DNA of 64,000 bases, from contig NZ_CP163444.1 of NCBI RefSeq assembly GCF_041053105.1, positions 5,084,001 to 5,148,000 on the forward strand. The letters are read 5' to 3'. The stretch comes from Streptomyces sp. R44. GTDB lineage: Bacteria > Actinomycetota > Actinomycetes > Streptomycetales > Streptomycetaceae. A program made the translations under genes and the position numbers. This document shows positions 1 through 12,747 of this stretch, one piece after another (the first letter of the stretch is position 1; every line of letters starts with the position of its first letter). The notes under the pieces are model-generated. The model was not told where the DNA came from. It made no database searches and worked only from the letters and a program-made list of their open reading frames with translations.

Positions 1-2
1 TG

Positions 3-878
3 ACCGGCGTCGCGGGCTGTCAGGACGGCGGGGACGCAAAGGGGGCCGCCCCGGCCGCTCCGGCCGCGCCCGAGGCGCAGGGCCACGGTGACGTCACGAA
101 GGTCATCCAGGCCGCGTACGAGAAGACCTCGGCCGCCAAGGCCGCCAAGGTCAAGATGACCATGACGATGGAGGGGCTCGGCAGCGAGTCCGGCACGATC
201 GAGATGAGCGGCGTCCAGGGCTGGGACCCGGCGGTGATGGACATCACCATGAAGGGCTCCATGCTCTCCGCCGGCGACCCCGACGGACCCCAGCAGATGC
301 ACATGATCATGCTCGACCAGGTCATGTACATGGACATGGGCGCCAAGCAGGCCGCCGAGCTGGACGGCAAGCGCTGGATGAAGCTCGACATGAAGGCCGC
401 GGCCGACGCCTCCGGCGACAAGGCGCTGCAGAAGCAGATGACCGGCGGCCTGGACAACATGAACCAGGACCCGGCCCAGCAGCTCGCCCTGCTCCTGGAC
501 TCCCCGGACCTGAAGCACCTCGGTGCCGAGAAGATCAACGGCATGGAGACCCAGCACTACAAGGGCACGCTCACCTTCGAGCAGATGCTCAAGGCCAACG
601 AGTCGTCGAAGCTCCTCTCCAAGGAGGACCACGACGAGCTCATCGCCGGCGTGAAGAAGGCGGGCCTCAAGGGCTACGAAACCGAGCTCTGGGTCACCGA
701 GGACGGCTACCCGGCCCGTATGGACGTCGGCATGACCATGGCCCAGGGCACGATGCGGATGCGGGCCGACTACACCGACTACGGCACGAAGTCCGCCGTG
801 CAGGCCCCGCCGGCCAAGGACACCGTGGACCTCTTCGAGATGATGAAGGACTTCGGGAAGGAGTCCGGTCAGAGCTGA
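3..878 (+). CDS. lipoprotein, 5' end outside the window
   Basis: The frame is open from the left edge and its first residues end in V-A-G-C, a lipobox with the cysteine at codon 18-20, so only the start codon and most of the signal peptide are missing. The mature protein begins with an Ala/Gly-rich linker followed by a domain of about 260 residues rich in Met and Lys, with no catalytic motif that I recognise. It resembles the LppX/LprG-type lipoproteins of actinobacteria in size and style, which bind lipids or other hydrophobic ligands on the outer face of the membrane; this is a family-level guess. It sits just upstream of rplJ, where other Streptomyces also carry a lipoprotein gene. Confidence 0.75.
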   Translation, partial: TGVAGCQDGGDAKGAAPAAPAAPEAQGHGDVTKVIQAAYEKTSAAKAAKVKMTMTMEGLGSESGTIEMSGVQGWDPAVMDITMKGSMLSAGDPDGPQQMHMIMLDQVMYMDMGAKQAAELDGKRWMKLDMKAAADASGDKALQKQMTGGLDNMNQDPAQQLALLLDSPDLKHLGAEKINGMETQHYKGTLTFEQMLKANESSKLLSKEDHDELIAGVKKAGLKGYETELWVTEDGYPARMDVGMTMAQGTMRMRADYTDYGTKSAVQAPPAKDTVDLFEMMKDFGKESGQS

Positions 879-917
879 TTTGCTCCTGGCCCAGGCCATC
901 ACGTACGCTTCCCCAGA

Positions 918-1078
918 AGCCAAAGACCGCTGGTCGTTGCTGTGCCCTCACCGGGTGCGGTGGCCGAAGGATCCGCTGACAACGGACGACCCGCGCAGGT
1001 GACTGTGGAAGTGTTCCCGGACTTCATCGTCCGGTCGAGCTCAGCCCCGTGCGCCTGCGCCCGGGGCGTTTTGTTTTG
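918..1078 (+). promoter_or_regulatory. L10-type ribosomal protein leader with attenuator
   Basis: The 250-nt stretch before rplJ holds the block AGACCGCTGGT near 924-934 and CGCGCAGGTGAC near 992-1003, which match my memory of the actinobacterial L10 leader, the mRNA site bound by L10-L7/L12 for feedback control. A G+C-rich hairpin at 1044-1067 (GCCCC / GGGGC) is followed by a T-rich run at 1069-1078, giving a plausible attenuator about 50 nt before the rplJ start. The call rests on motif position and the terminator shape; no covariance search was possible. Confidence 0.65.
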
Positions 1079-1129
1079 TCCAGCCTCCTTCTGAGCGGTC
1101 CTCATCACCCGGAAGGAGGCCGACGCACT

Positions 1130-1660
1130 ATGCCGACGCCCAACAAGGCTGCATCGGTGGCCGAGCTCAAGGACGCGTTCCAGAGCTCCAACGCCGCCGT
1201 GCTGACCGAGTACCGGGGTCTCACCGTCGCGCAGCTCAAGACGCTGCGTCGCTCTCTCGGTGAGAACGCCCAGTACGCCGTGGTGAAGAACACGCTGACC
1301 AAGATTGCGGCCAACGAGGCCGGGATCACCGCACTGGACGAGCACTTCGCTGGTCCGACCGCGGTCGCCTTCGTCACCGGTGACCCGGTGGAGTCGGCGA
1401 AGGCCCTGCGTGACTTCGCCAAGGAGAACCCGAACCTCATCATCAAGGCTGGTGTCCTTGACGGTAAGGCTCTCTCCGCCGACGACATCAAGAAGCTTGC
1501 GGACCTCGAGTCCCGCGAGGTTCTGCTCAGCAAGCTGGCCGGTGCCTTCAAGGGCAAGCAGTCTCAGGCTGCCTCGCTCTTCCAGGCGCTGCCGTCGAAG
1601 TTCGTCCGCACCGCGGAAGCGCTTCGCGTCAAGCTCGCCGAGCAGGGCGGTGCCGAGTAA
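1130..1660 (+). CDS. rplJ: 50S ribosomal protein L10
   Basis: 176 residues beginning [18 protein letters not shown]10 forms the base of the L7/L12 stalk on the large subunit, anchoring L7/L12 dimers through its C-terminal helix and binding 23S rRNA through its N-terminal domain. The sequence shows the family pattern, including [16 protein letters not shown] near residues 23-38 and [10 protein letters not shown] near 50-59. The start is fixed by a strong GGAAGGAGG at 1111-1119; a longer open frame upstream runs through the leader and is not used. It is co-transcribed with rplL 111 bp downstream. Confidence 0.97.
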   Translation: MPTPNKAASVAELKDAFQSSNAAVLTEYRGLTVAQLKTLRRSLGENAQYAVVKNTLTKIAANEAGITALDEHFAGPTAVAFVTGDPVESAKALRDFAKENPNLIIKAGVLDGKALSADDIKKLADLESREVLLSKLAGAFKGKQSQAASLFQALPSKFVRTAEALRVKLAEQGGAE

Positions 1661-1771
1661 TTCGGCTCGCGCATTGATCCGCGCCGCCTAGTGCGCGGGT
1701 CGTAGCGGGCCGTTACGCCCGCCTCTATAGACACATCGGCACCTGCCGAATTAGTGGAAGGATCGCCCATC

Positions 1772-2155
1772 ATGGCGAAGCTCTCTCAGGACGACCTCCT
1801 CGCCCAGTTCGAGGAGATGACCCTCATCGAGCTCTCCGAGTTCGTGAAGGCCTTCGAGGAGAAGTTCGACGTCACCGCCGCCGCGGCCGTCGCCGTTGCC
1901 GGCCCCGCCACCGGTGGCGCTGCCCCCGAGGCCGCCGAGGAGCAGGACGAGTTCGACGTCATCCTCGAGGGTGCCGGCGACAAGAAGATCCAGGTCATCA
2001 AGGTCGTGCGTGAGCTCACCTCCCTGGGCCTCAAGGAGGCCAAGGACCTCGTCGACGGCACCCCGAAGCCGGTCCTCGAGAAGGTCGCGAAGGAGGCCGC
2101 CGAGAAGGCTGCCGAGTCCCTCAAGGCCGCCGGCGCCTCCGTCACGGTCAAGTAA
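1772..2155 (+). CDS. rplL: 50S ribosomal protein L7/L12
   Basis: 127 residues. L7/L12 dimers form the flexible stalk that recruits and stimulates the translational GTPases. The sequence has an N-terminal dimerisation domain (residues 1-35), an Ala/Pro/Gly hinge (about 36-55) and the C-terminal domain with the conserved [20 protein letters not shown] and VDGTPKPV segments. ATG at 1772 is preceded by GGAAGGA; an in-frame ATG at 1754 lies upstream of that site and is unlikely. A terminator follows at 2227, so rplJ-rplL form one unit separate from rpoBC. Confidence 0.97.
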   Translation: MAKLSQDDLLAQFEEMTLIELSEFVKAFEEKFDVTAAAAVAVAGPATGGAAPEAAEEQDEFDVILEGAGDKKIQVIKVVRELTSLGLKEAKDLVDGTPKPVLEKVAKEAAEKAAESLKAAGASVTVK

Positions 2156-2226
2156 GACCGTTTCGGCTCGCTGAGCTGACTCCTGCCCCCGTGTCACGCG
2201 AATCCGTGTAACGCGGAGGCACCGAG

Positions 2227-2256
2227 AGGCGATCACCCATCTGGGTGGTCGCCTTT
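2227..2256 (+). terminator. intrinsic terminator after rplL
   Basis: Hairpin AGGCGA-t-CACCC / GGGTG-g-TCGCCT with a short loop, followed by TTT. It separates rplJL from rpoBC, though partial read-through into rpoB is common in bacteria. Confidence 0.8.
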
Positions 2257-2509
2257 CGGCGTTCCCGGGAAACGGGCGTGGCGGGGGTCCTGCGGGCCGC
2301 CGGAAGCGGAGTATGGTGATCTTCGCCGTGCGCCCCGCAGACCGGCGGGTCTTGACGAACCGCACGCAGCGCGCAATTCTCAGGACGCGTCGTCACAACG
2401 ATCCGTATCCGAGGCATGGATCGACGGCTGAACGGGCAGTATCGAGGTGCGCCGCACGGCGCGAGGTACCGCGGAGTTGAGAGCAACGAGGGTCGCGAAG
2501 AAGTCGCCC

Positions 2510-2538
2510 TGGACATCAGTGGGCCAAGTGGCTACACT
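2510..2538 (+). promoter_or_regulatory. candidate rpoB promoter (HrdB type)
   Basis: TGGACA at 2510-2515, a 17-bp spacer, then TACACT at 2533-2538, close to the principal sigma factor consensus. A start near 2545 would leave a 5' leader of about 175 nt containing the block CCCTTTGCGCTGCCTG at 2541-2556. The rest of the 564-bp gap between rplL and rpoB holds the rplL terminator and no gene that I can support. Confidence 0.65.
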
Positions 2539-2719
2539 GACCCTTTGCGCTGCCTGTTAGCTGCCTCCTGCCCGTCACCAGGGGCATACCTTCGCATCAG
2601 CTTCGTGGACCGACCCCGTCTGACCTGGCCTTTTGGTCATCTCAGGAAAAGTCTGCCGTGAAGCGTTGCTGGGGACCGGTACGCGCGTAGTGAGTCCGAG
2701 CCCTCGGAAGGACCCCCTC

Positions 2720-5700
2720 TTGGCCGCCTCGCGCAACGCCTCGACCAATACGAACAACGGCGCAAGCACCGCCCCGCTGCGCATCTCCTTTGCAAAGATC
2801 AAGGAGCCCCTCGAGGTTCCGAACCTCCTCGCGCTGCAGACCGAGAGCTTTGACTGGCTGCTCGGCAACGCCGCCTGGAAGGCTCGCGTCGAGGCTGCCC
2901 TTGAGTCGGGACAGGACGTCCCCACGAAGTCCGGCCTGGAGGAGATCTTCGAGGAGATCTCCCCGATCGAGGACTTCTCCGGGTCGATGTCGCTGACCTT
3001 CCGCGACCACCGCTTCGAGCCGCCGAAGAACTCGATCGACGAGTGCAAGGACCGTGACTTCACGTACGGCGCCCCGCTCTTCGTCACGGCCGAGTTCACC
3101 AACAACGAGACCGGCGAGATCAAGTCCCAGACGGTCTTCATGGGCGACTTCCCGCTCATGACGAACAAGGGCACCTTCGTCATCAACGGCACCGAGCGTG
3201 TCGTGGTGTCGCAGCTGGTCCGTTCCCCCGGTGTCTACTTCGACTCCTCCATCGACAAGACGTCCGACAAGGACATCTTCTCCGCCAAGATCATCCCGTC
3301 CCGGGGTGCCTGGCTGGAGATGGAGATCGACAAGCGCGACCTGGTCGGTGTCCGCATCGACCGCAAGCGCAAGCAGTCCGTCACCGTCCTCCTCAAGGCT
3401 CTCGGCTGGACCACCGAGCAGATCCTGCAGGAGTTCGGCGAGTACGAGTCGATGCGCGCCACCCTGGAGAAGGACCACACCCAGGGCCAGGACGACGCGC
3501 TGCTGGACATCTACCGCAAGCTCCGTCCGGGCGAGCCGCCGACCCGTGAGGCCGCTCAGACGCTGCTCGAGAACCTCTACTTCAACCCGAAGCGCTACGA
3601 CCTCGCGAAGGTCGGCCGCTACAAGGTGAACAAGAAGCTCGGCGCCGACGAGCCGCTGGACGCCGGTGTCCTCACCACCGACGACGTCATCGCCACGATC
3701 AAGTACCTGGTGAAGCTCCACGCGGGCGAGACCGAGACGATCGGCGAGAACGGCAACGAGATCGTCGTCGAGACCGACGACATCGACCACTTCGGCAACC
3801 GTCGTCTGCGCAACGTCGGCGAGCTCATCCAGAACCAGGTCCGCACGGGTCTGGCTCGTATGGAGCGCGTCGTCCGCGAGCGGATGACCACCCAGGACGT
3901 TGAGGCGATCACGCCGCAGACCCTGATCAACATTCGCCCGGTCGTGGCGTCGATCAAGGAGTTCTTCGGCACCTCGCAGCTGTCCCAGTTCATGGACCAG
4001 AACAACCCGCTGTCGGGTCTGACGCACAAGCGTCGTCTCTCGGCTCTGGGTCCCGGTGGTCTCTCCCGTGAGCGGGCCGGCTTCGAGGTCCGAGACGTGC
4101 ACCCGTCCCACTACGGACGCATGTGCCCGATCGAGACCCCCGAAGGCCCGAACATCGGTCTGATCGGTTCGCTCGCCTCGTACGGCCGCGTCAACGCGTT
4201 CGGCTTCATCGAGACGCCGTACCGCAAGGTCGTCGACGGCCAGGTCACCGACGAGGTCGACTACGTCACCGCCGACGAGGAGGACCGGTTCGTCATCGCG
4301 CAGGCCAACGCTGCGCTGAACGACGAGCTCCGCTTCTCCGAGCCGCGCGTCCTCGTTCGTAAGCGTGGCGGCGAGGTCGACTACGTCGAGCCGTCGGACG
4401 TGGACTACATGGACGTCTCGCCGCGCCAGATGGTGTCGGTCGCGACCGCCATGATCCCGTTCCTCGAGCACGACGACGCCAACCGTGCCCTCATGGGCGC
4501 GAACATGATGCGTCAGGCCGTCCCGCTGATTAAGTCGGAGGCCCCGCTCGTCGGCACCGGCATGGAGTACCGCTGCGCCACCGACGCCGGCGACGTGCTC
4601 AAGGCCGAGAAGGACGGTGTCGTCCAGGAGCTGTCGGCCGACTACATCACGGTCGCCAACGACGACGGCACGTACATCACGTACCGCCTGCACAAGTTCT
4701 CCCGCTCCAACCAGGGCACCTCTGTGAACCAGAAGGTCGTCGTGGACGAGGGGCAGCGCGTCATCGAGGGCCAGGTCCTCGCCGACGGTCCCGCCACCGA
4801 AGACGGCGAGATGGCGCTCGGCAAGAACCTCCTCGTGGCGTTCATGCCGTGGGAGGGCCACAACTACGAGGACGCGATCATCCTGTCGCAGCGCCTCGTG
4901 CAGGACGACGTCCTCTCCTCGATCCACATCGAGGAGCACGAGGTCGACGCCCGTGACACCAAGCTCGGCCCCGAGGAGATCACCCGGGACATCCCGAACG
5001 TCTCCGAGGAGGTCCTCGCGGACCTCGACGAGCGCGGCATCATCCGCATCGGTGCCGAGGTCGTCGCCGGCGACATCCTGGTAGGCAAGGTCACGCCCAA
5101 GGGTGAGACCGAGCTGACCCCGGAGGAGCGCCTGCTCCGCGCGATCTTCGGTGAGAAGGCCCGTGAGGTCCGTGACACCTCGCTGAAGGTGCCGCACGGC
5201 GAGATCGGCAAGATCATCGGCGTCCGCGTCTTCGACCGCGAGGAGGGCGACGAGCTTCCCCCGGGCGTGAACCAGCTGGTCCGCGTCTACGTCGCCCAGA
5301 AGCGCAAGATCACCGACGGTGACAAGCTCGCCGGCCGTCACGGCAACAAGGGCGTCATCTCGAAGATCCTCCCGATCGAGGACATGCCGTTCCTCGAGGA
5401 CGGCACCCCGGTCGACATCATCCTCAACCCGCTGGGTGTCCCGTCCCGAATGAACCCGGGACAGGTCCTGGAGATCCACCTCGGCTGGCTCGCCAGCCGC
5501 GGCTGGGACGTCTCCGGTCTCGCGGACGAGTGGGCGCAGCGCCTCCAGGCGATCGGCGCCGACCAGGTCGCCCCGGGCACCAACGTCGCGACCCCGGTCT
5601 TCGACGGTGCGCGTGAGGACGAGCTCGCGGGTCTGCTCCAGCACACCATCCCGAACCGCGACGGCGAGCGCATGGTGCTCCCGACCGGTAAGGCGAGGCT

Positions 5701-6202
5701 GTTCGACGGCCGCTCCGGCGAGCCGTTCCCGGACCCGATCTCCGTCGGGTACATGTACATCCTCAAGCTCCACCACCTGGTCGACGACAAGCTCCACGCG
5801 CGTTCGACCGGCCCGTACTCGATGATCACCCAGCAGCCGCTGGGTGGTAAGGCCCAGTTCGGTGGCCAGCGCTTCGGTGAGATGGAGGTGTGGGCGCTGG
5901 AGGCATACGGCGCCGCGTACGCCCTCCAGGAGCTGCTGACGATCAAGTCCGACGACGTGACCGGCCGCGTGAAGGTCTACGAGGCCATCGTCAAGGGCGA
6001 GAACATCCCTGAGCCCGGCATCCCCGAGTCCTTCAAGGTCCTCATCAAGGAGATGCAGTCCCTGTGCCTCAACGTGGAGGTGCTGTCCTCGGACGGCATG
6101 TCCATCGAGATGCGCGACACCGACGAGGACGTCTTCCGCGCAGCGGAGGAGCTCGGCATCGACCTGTCCCGGCGCGAGCCGAGCAGCGTCGAAGAGGTCT
6201 GA
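2720..6202 (+). CDS. rpoB: DNA-directed RNA polymerase subunit beta
   Basis: 1160 residues, the usual length for Streptomyces RpoB. It forms one pincer of the RNA polymerase catalytic core. The rifampicin-binding region reads [14 protein letters not shown] and [14 protein letters not shown], with Ser, Asp, His and Ser at the classical resistance positions, so the sequence predicts a rifampicin-sensitive enzyme. The start chosen is TTG at 2720, preceded by GGAAGGA at 2706-2712 and giving the expected LAASRNAS N-terminus; an upstream ATG at 2633 in the same frame would add 29 residues with no family support. rpoC follows after 100 bp. Confidence 0.98.
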   Translation: MAASRNASTNTNNGASTAPLRISFAKIKEPLEVPNLLALQTESFDWLLGNAAWKARVEAALESGQDVPTKSGLEEIFEEISPIEDFSGSMSLTFRDHRFEPPKNSIDECKDRDFTYGAPLFVTAEFTNNETGEIKSQTVFMGDFPLMTNKGTFVINGTERVVVSQLVRSPGVYFDSSIDKTSDKDIFSAKIIPSRGAWLEMEIDKRDLVGVRIDRKRKQSVTVLLKALGWTTEQILQEFGEYESMRATLEKDHTQGQDDALLDIYRKLRPGEPPTREAAQTLLENLYFNPKRYDLAKVGRYKVNKKLGADEPLDAGVLTTDDVIATIKYLVKLHAGETETIGENGNEIVVETDDIDHFGNRRLRNVGELIQNQVRTGLARMERVVRERMTTQDVEAITPQTLINIRPVVASIKEFFGTSQLSQFMDQNNPLSGLTHKRRLSALGPGGLSRERAGFEVRDVHPSHYGRMCPIETPEGPNIGLIGSLASYGRVNAFGFIETPYRKVVDGQVTDEVDYVTADEEDRFVIAQANAALNDELRFSEPRVLVRKRGGEVDYVEPSDVDYMDVSPRQMVSVATAMIPFLEHDDANRALMGANMMRQAVPLIKSEAPLVGTGMEYRCATDAGDVLKAEKDGVVQELSADYITVANDDGTYITYRLHKFSRSNQGTSVNQKVVVDEGQRVIEGQVLADGPATEDGEMALGKNLLVAFMPWEGHNYEDAIILSQRLVQDDVLSSIHIEEHEVDARDTKLGPEEITRDIPNVSEEVLADLDERGIIRIGAEVVAGDILVGKVTPKGETELTPEERLLRAIFGEKAREVRDTSLKVPHGEIGKIIGVRVFDREEGDELPPGVNQLVRVYVAQKRKITDGDKLAGRHGNKGVISKILPIEDMPFLEDGTPVDIILNPLGVPSRMNPGQVLEIHLGWLASRGWDVSGLADEWAQRLQAIGADQVAPGTNVATPVFDGAREDELAGLLQHTIPNRDGERMVLPTGKARLFDGRSGEPFPDPISVGYMYILKLHHLVDDKLHARSTGPYSMITQQPLGGKAQFGGQRFGEMEVWALEAYGAAYALQELLTIKSDDVTGRVKVYEAIVKGENIPEPGIPESFKVLIKEMQSLCLNVEVLSSDGMSIEMRDTDEDVFRAAEELGIDLSRREPSSVEEV

Positions 6203-6302
6203 CGGGAGTCCGGCAGGGGGACCAGTGATGGTCCCCCCGCCGGCCCCAGGACCCCCGTATCAGACCCCAAAGCCTTACAACCCTGAGAGGGATTGACGCA
6301 TA

Positions 6303-10202
<3,900 letters not shown>

Positions 10203-10217
10203 GCGAGTCGCTTGACC

Positions 10218-10254
10218 GAAGGGCGGTCACCCCGTGGGGGTGGCCGCCCTTCGG
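10218..10254. terminator. bidirectional terminator after rpoC
   Basis: Long hairpin CGAAGGGCGG-t-CACCCC / GGGGTG-g-CCGCCCTTCG. It ends rpoBC on the plus strand, and because the stem is symmetrical it can also stop the convergent lysis genes that end at 10276 on the minus strand. Confidence 0.85.
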
Positions 10255-10275
10255 CGTTGTGCTTCCCGGGAGGGG

Positions 10276-10539
10276 TCAGCGCCCGGCCAGCTCCCAGGCC
10301 GTGACGACGACCGTCGCGACCGCGGCGAGGGCGCCGATGCTGGCCAGCGGCCAGCGGGCCCGCTCCAGTGCGTCCAGCCGGGCCTCGTGGTCGGCGAGCT
10401 GCTTGTCGGTCTGGTCGCTGCGCTGCACGAGCAGCGCGAGCGAGCCGTCGACCCGGGCGAAGCCGGCCTCCAGGGTGCCGCGGAGCCGCTCCAGTTCGAG
10501 GGCGACGGCGACGGGGTCGTTCGGGTCAGACTCGGTCAT
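10276..10539 (-). CDS. coiled-coil membrane protein, XhlA-like lysis accessory
   Basis: 87 residues: an N-terminal alpha-helical, heptad-like region (about 10-58, with DQTDKQLADHEARLDALE) and one C-terminal transmembrane helix (about 62-82, IGALAAVATVVVTAWEL). This layout matches the XhlA/hemolysin-type proteins found beside holins and endolysins in Gram-positive phages. ATG at 10539 is preceded by GGGAGG; a GTG two codons upstream overlaps that site. The start overlaps the end of the upstream holin-like gene by 14 bp, so the two are probably translationally coupled. It is the last gene of the minus-strand tail/lysis operon. Confidence 0.65.
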   Translation of the reverse strand: MTESDPNDPVAVALELERLRGTLEAGFARVDGSLALLVQRSDQTDKQLADHEARLDALERARWPLASIGALAAVATVVVTAWELAGR

Positions 10540-10759
10540 CGGCACCTCCCTGGGTGGGGCGCAGCCAGGACGGCAGCAGGTTCTGCACCAGGTCGAGGGC
10601 CATCACCCGGGCCAGCCCGCCGGCGACGGCGAGGGCCCCCGCGACCCAGGGGAGGGTCGCGGGGATGCCGGAGGCGTCGACGATCGCGGGGAGCACGACG
10701 GCGATGCCCACGGCGGACTGGAGGACGGTACGGGCCGTGCGCTTGGCGGCATCGGACAT
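10526..10759 (-). CDS. holin-like small membrane protein
   Basis: 77 residues starting MSDAAKRTARTVLQ, with two hydrophobic stretches (about 14-30 and 34-55) and a hydrophilic C-terminus ending GGADDRV. Size, two likely membrane spans and position directly after the endolysin gene fit a phage holin, which makes the membrane lesion that lets the amidase reach the wall. No holin family signature was recognised, so the assignment rests on topology and context. A longer open frame extends upstream but only the ATG at 10759 gives a sensible product. Confidence 0.65.
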   Translation of the reverse strand: MSDAAKRTARTVLQSAVGIAVVLPAIVDASGIPATLPWVAGALAVAGGLARVMALDLVQNLLPSWLRPTQGGADDRV

Positions 10760-10776
10760 CGGTCTGCTCCTCGGGG

Positions 10777-11688
10777 TCACTTCGTGTACGGGACTTTCAG
10801 CGCGTTCCATGAGGCGGCGCCCGGGATGCCGTCGGCGTCGGAGCCGCGGAAGCCGAGCTTGTGCTGCCACTTCGCGTAGCTGAGCCGGTCGGCCTCGCCC
10901 CAGCGGGGGCTGGGGCCGACGGTGTAGGCGGAGCAGCCTTCCGCGACGAGGCGGCGGCCCATGGCGGTGATGATCGGGGAGCTCGTCTCCGTGCGGAAGA
11001 ACGAGGTGCCCGGGAAGGGCTGGAGGCGGGGGGCGGCCGGCTTGCCGGCGTCGGGGGCGGGCCTGGCGGGGGCCTTGTTCAGCCGGGCCTGGATCCGGTC
11101 GCGCATCGTCGGCATGGCGAAGCCCCGGGGGTCGTCCTTCCAGTCCGACCACTCCTTGTGGCCGATGACGGAGCGGGCGCCCCAGCCGTGGGCCCGGCAC
11201 AGGGCGGCGGAGACCCGTTCGATGGCGTCGAGCTGGGCGGGCGGCCAGGGGTCGGTGCCGTTGCCGAGGTTGACGCACTCGAAGCCGTAGAAGCGGGAGT
11301 TGCCGTCGACGGCGCCGGCGCTGCCCTGGTGCTGGCGCGGGGCGGGCGGCCGGTCGCCGTACGTCTCGCTGATCACGGCCTGGAGGACGGACGGGTCGCC
11401 GCCGCCGGCGTGGTTGGCGCGGCCGTTGGCGACGAGGTGGACGCTGCCGTCCTTGGCGATGACGCCGTGGCAGAGCGGGCCCGGCAGCCCTTCGTAGCCG
11501 TTGAAGCACATCTCGACGGTGTTGGCGGTGCCGGCGGAGACGGTGTGGTGGATGACCACGCCGGTGACCGGGCCCCAGGCGCCGACGTGGTTGCGGTTGT
11601 GGGTGCGCCAGCCGGGGTGTTCGACGACGTTGACGCCTTCGGCGCGGAGCGCGGCGACGAGCCGGTCCGCGGTGAGGGGAGTGGCCAT
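10777..11688 (-). CDS. endolysin: N-acetylmuramoyl-L-alanine amidase with C-terminal wall-binding domain
   Basis: 303 residues. The N-terminal domain (about 35-185) is an Amidase_2/PGRP-type zinc amidase: VVIHHTVSAG supplies one histidine ligand, ANHAGGG lies near the active site, and GHKEWSDWK carries the second histidine and catalytic lysine. After a Pro/Ala linker (about 190-215) comes a C-terminal domain with SPRWGEADRLSYAKWQ and DGIPGAASWNAL, a peptidoglycan-binding arrangement common in Streptomyces phage lysins. The ATG at 11688 follows GGAGGAC; an upstream ATG at 11706 precedes that site. It would cleave the amide between MurNAc and the stem peptide. An intrinsic terminator lies just upstream. 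Confidence 0.9.
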   Translation of the reverse strand: MATPLTADRLVAALRAEGVNVVEHPGWRTHNRNHVGAWGPVTGVVIHHTVSAGTANTVEMCFNGYEGLPGPLCHGVIAKDGSVHLVANGRANHAGGGDPSVLQAVISETYGDRPPAPRQHQGSAGAVDGNSRFYGFECVNLGNGTDPWPPAQLDAIERVSAALCRAHGWGARSVIGHKEWSDWKDDPRGFAMPTMRDRIQARLNKAPARPAPDAGKPAAPRLQPFPGTSFFRTETSSPIITAMGRRLVAEGCSAYTVGPSPRWGEADRLSYAKWQHKLGFRGSDADGIPGAASWNALKVPYTK

Positions 11689-11707
11689 CTGGTGTCCTCC
11701 AGGCATG

Positions 11708-11747
11708 AAAAAAGCCCGCGCCGGCGGAGCCGTTCGGGCGTGCGGGC
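11708..11747 (-). terminator. intrinsic terminator upstream of the endolysin gene
   Basis: On the minus strand, a GCCCGC...GCGGGC stem is followed by six T residues (plus-strand coordinates 11708-11713). It lies between the 126-residue gene and the amidase gene, so lysis genes need read-through or a separate start. Confidence 0.75.
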
Positions 11748-11762
11748 GGGGGTACGGGGCTG

Positions 11763-12143
11763 TTACGGGGTGGGGGCCGGGGCGGTCGGGGCCCAGGCGG
11801 CGCACAGTGCGGCGCTGGCGGCCCGGCGGGTCTCGAAGTCGGCGAGCGCGGCGGCGACCGCGCGCTGGACGGCGGTCTGGTCGGGGACGGCCGGGACGCC
11901 GTCCCGGGCGTCGACGACGATCAGGCCGGAGCCGCGCAGGGTGGCGTCGCCGGTGCCCTTCTCGGTGACCTCGGCGGTGATGTACACCGACGGGTACTGC
12001 CCTGTGACCGGGTCGCGCTGCAGGGTGTAGCCCATGGTGTTGTCGTACACGCGTACGGTGAGGGTGTGGCCGTCCTCGGTGACGACGGCGCGGCCCGCGT
12101 AGTCGATGGCGACGCCCCAGGGCTGGGTGGGGTCGATGTTCAT
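11763..12143 (-). CDS. tail-cluster hypothetical protein
   Basis: 126 residues starting MNIDPTQPWGVAID. The N-terminal two thirds look beta-rich (GHTLTVRVYDNTMGY, YITAEVTEKGTG); the C-terminal third is an Ala-rich helix (VQRAVAAALADFETRRAA) ending in a Pro/Ala tail. No family is recognised. Position between the distal tail genes and the lysis cassette suggests a minor tail or tail-tip accessory protein. The gene starts 35 bp after the upstream gene's stop and is followed by a terminator. Confidence 0.75.
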   Translation of the reverse strand: MNIDPTQPWGVAIDYAGRAVVTEDGHTLTVRVYDNTMGYTLQRDPVTGQYPSVYITAEVTEKGTGDATLRGSGLIVVDARDGVPAVPDQTAVQRAVAAALADFETRRAASAALCAAWAPTAPAPTP

Positions 12144-12177
12144 GGGGTGCTCCTCGTGTCGCTCTTCGGCGAGTGGG

Positions 12178-12747
12178 TCAGGTCTGGGCGCCGTGGATGA
12201 GGGCGGGCTGGGCGTAGACCGTGCCGGCCGTGGCCATGGCCTGGATCTCGATGTACATCGTCTGGCCGAAGCGGGTCTTCATGTCGCCGGGCAGCAGGCC
12301 GAGGTAGTCGTAGGTGATGCCCGCACCGACGGTGGGCCCGAAGGGGACGCCGTCGACGAGGACCCGGATCTGGCCGGCGCCGCCGGTCGACGCCGCCGTG
12401 TTGACGGCGAGCCGCATCTTCGGCTGCCAGATGGGGTTGGAGCAGCGGGCGATGGTGGTGAAGGCGGCGGCGGTGGTGGAGGGCCACTTGGTCTGGTCAC
12501 TGGCCAGCGGCGGCATGAGCGGCAGCCAGGGCCGGGCGAGACCGCCGGTCATGATGTCGTCGGCGAAGATCTCGTGGTTGTAGCCGTCGAAGATCCGGAA
12601 CAGCGGCCGGGTGATGGTGACGCTGCTGGTCTGCGGGGGGCGGAACTCGTTGACGGCGGGGCGGGTGTTGACGGCCGTGGACAGGGCCTTGAGCCGGCGT
12701 TCCATCTGGTTCAGCCGGTCGATGATGTCCTCGGGCAGCTGGGGCAT
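12178..12747 (-). CDS. tail-cluster protein with N-terminal helix, possible tip protein
   Basis: 189 residues starting MPQLPEDIIDRLNQMERR. Residues 1-28 form a predicted amphipathic coiled coil, a usual trimerisation element of tail-tip proteins, followed by about 150 residues of beta-rich sequence (IRVLVDGVPFGPTVG, MYIEIQAMATAGTVY). No family is recognised. Its ATG overlaps the TGA of the upstream Tal-like gene by 1 bp, indicating coupled translation and a role tied to the tail tip. It could be a head-fibre or receptor-binding accessory; this is inference from shape and position. Confidence 0.75.
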   Translation of the reverse strand: MPQLPEDIIDRLNQMERRLKALSTAVNTRPAVNEFRPPQTSSVTITRPLFRIFDGYNHEIFADDIMTGGLARPWLPLMPPLASDQTKWPSTTAAAFTTIARCSNPIWQPKMRLAVNTAASTGGAGQIRVLVDGVPFGPTVGAGITYDYLGLLPGDMKTRFGQTMYIEIQAMATAGTVYAQPALIHGAQT

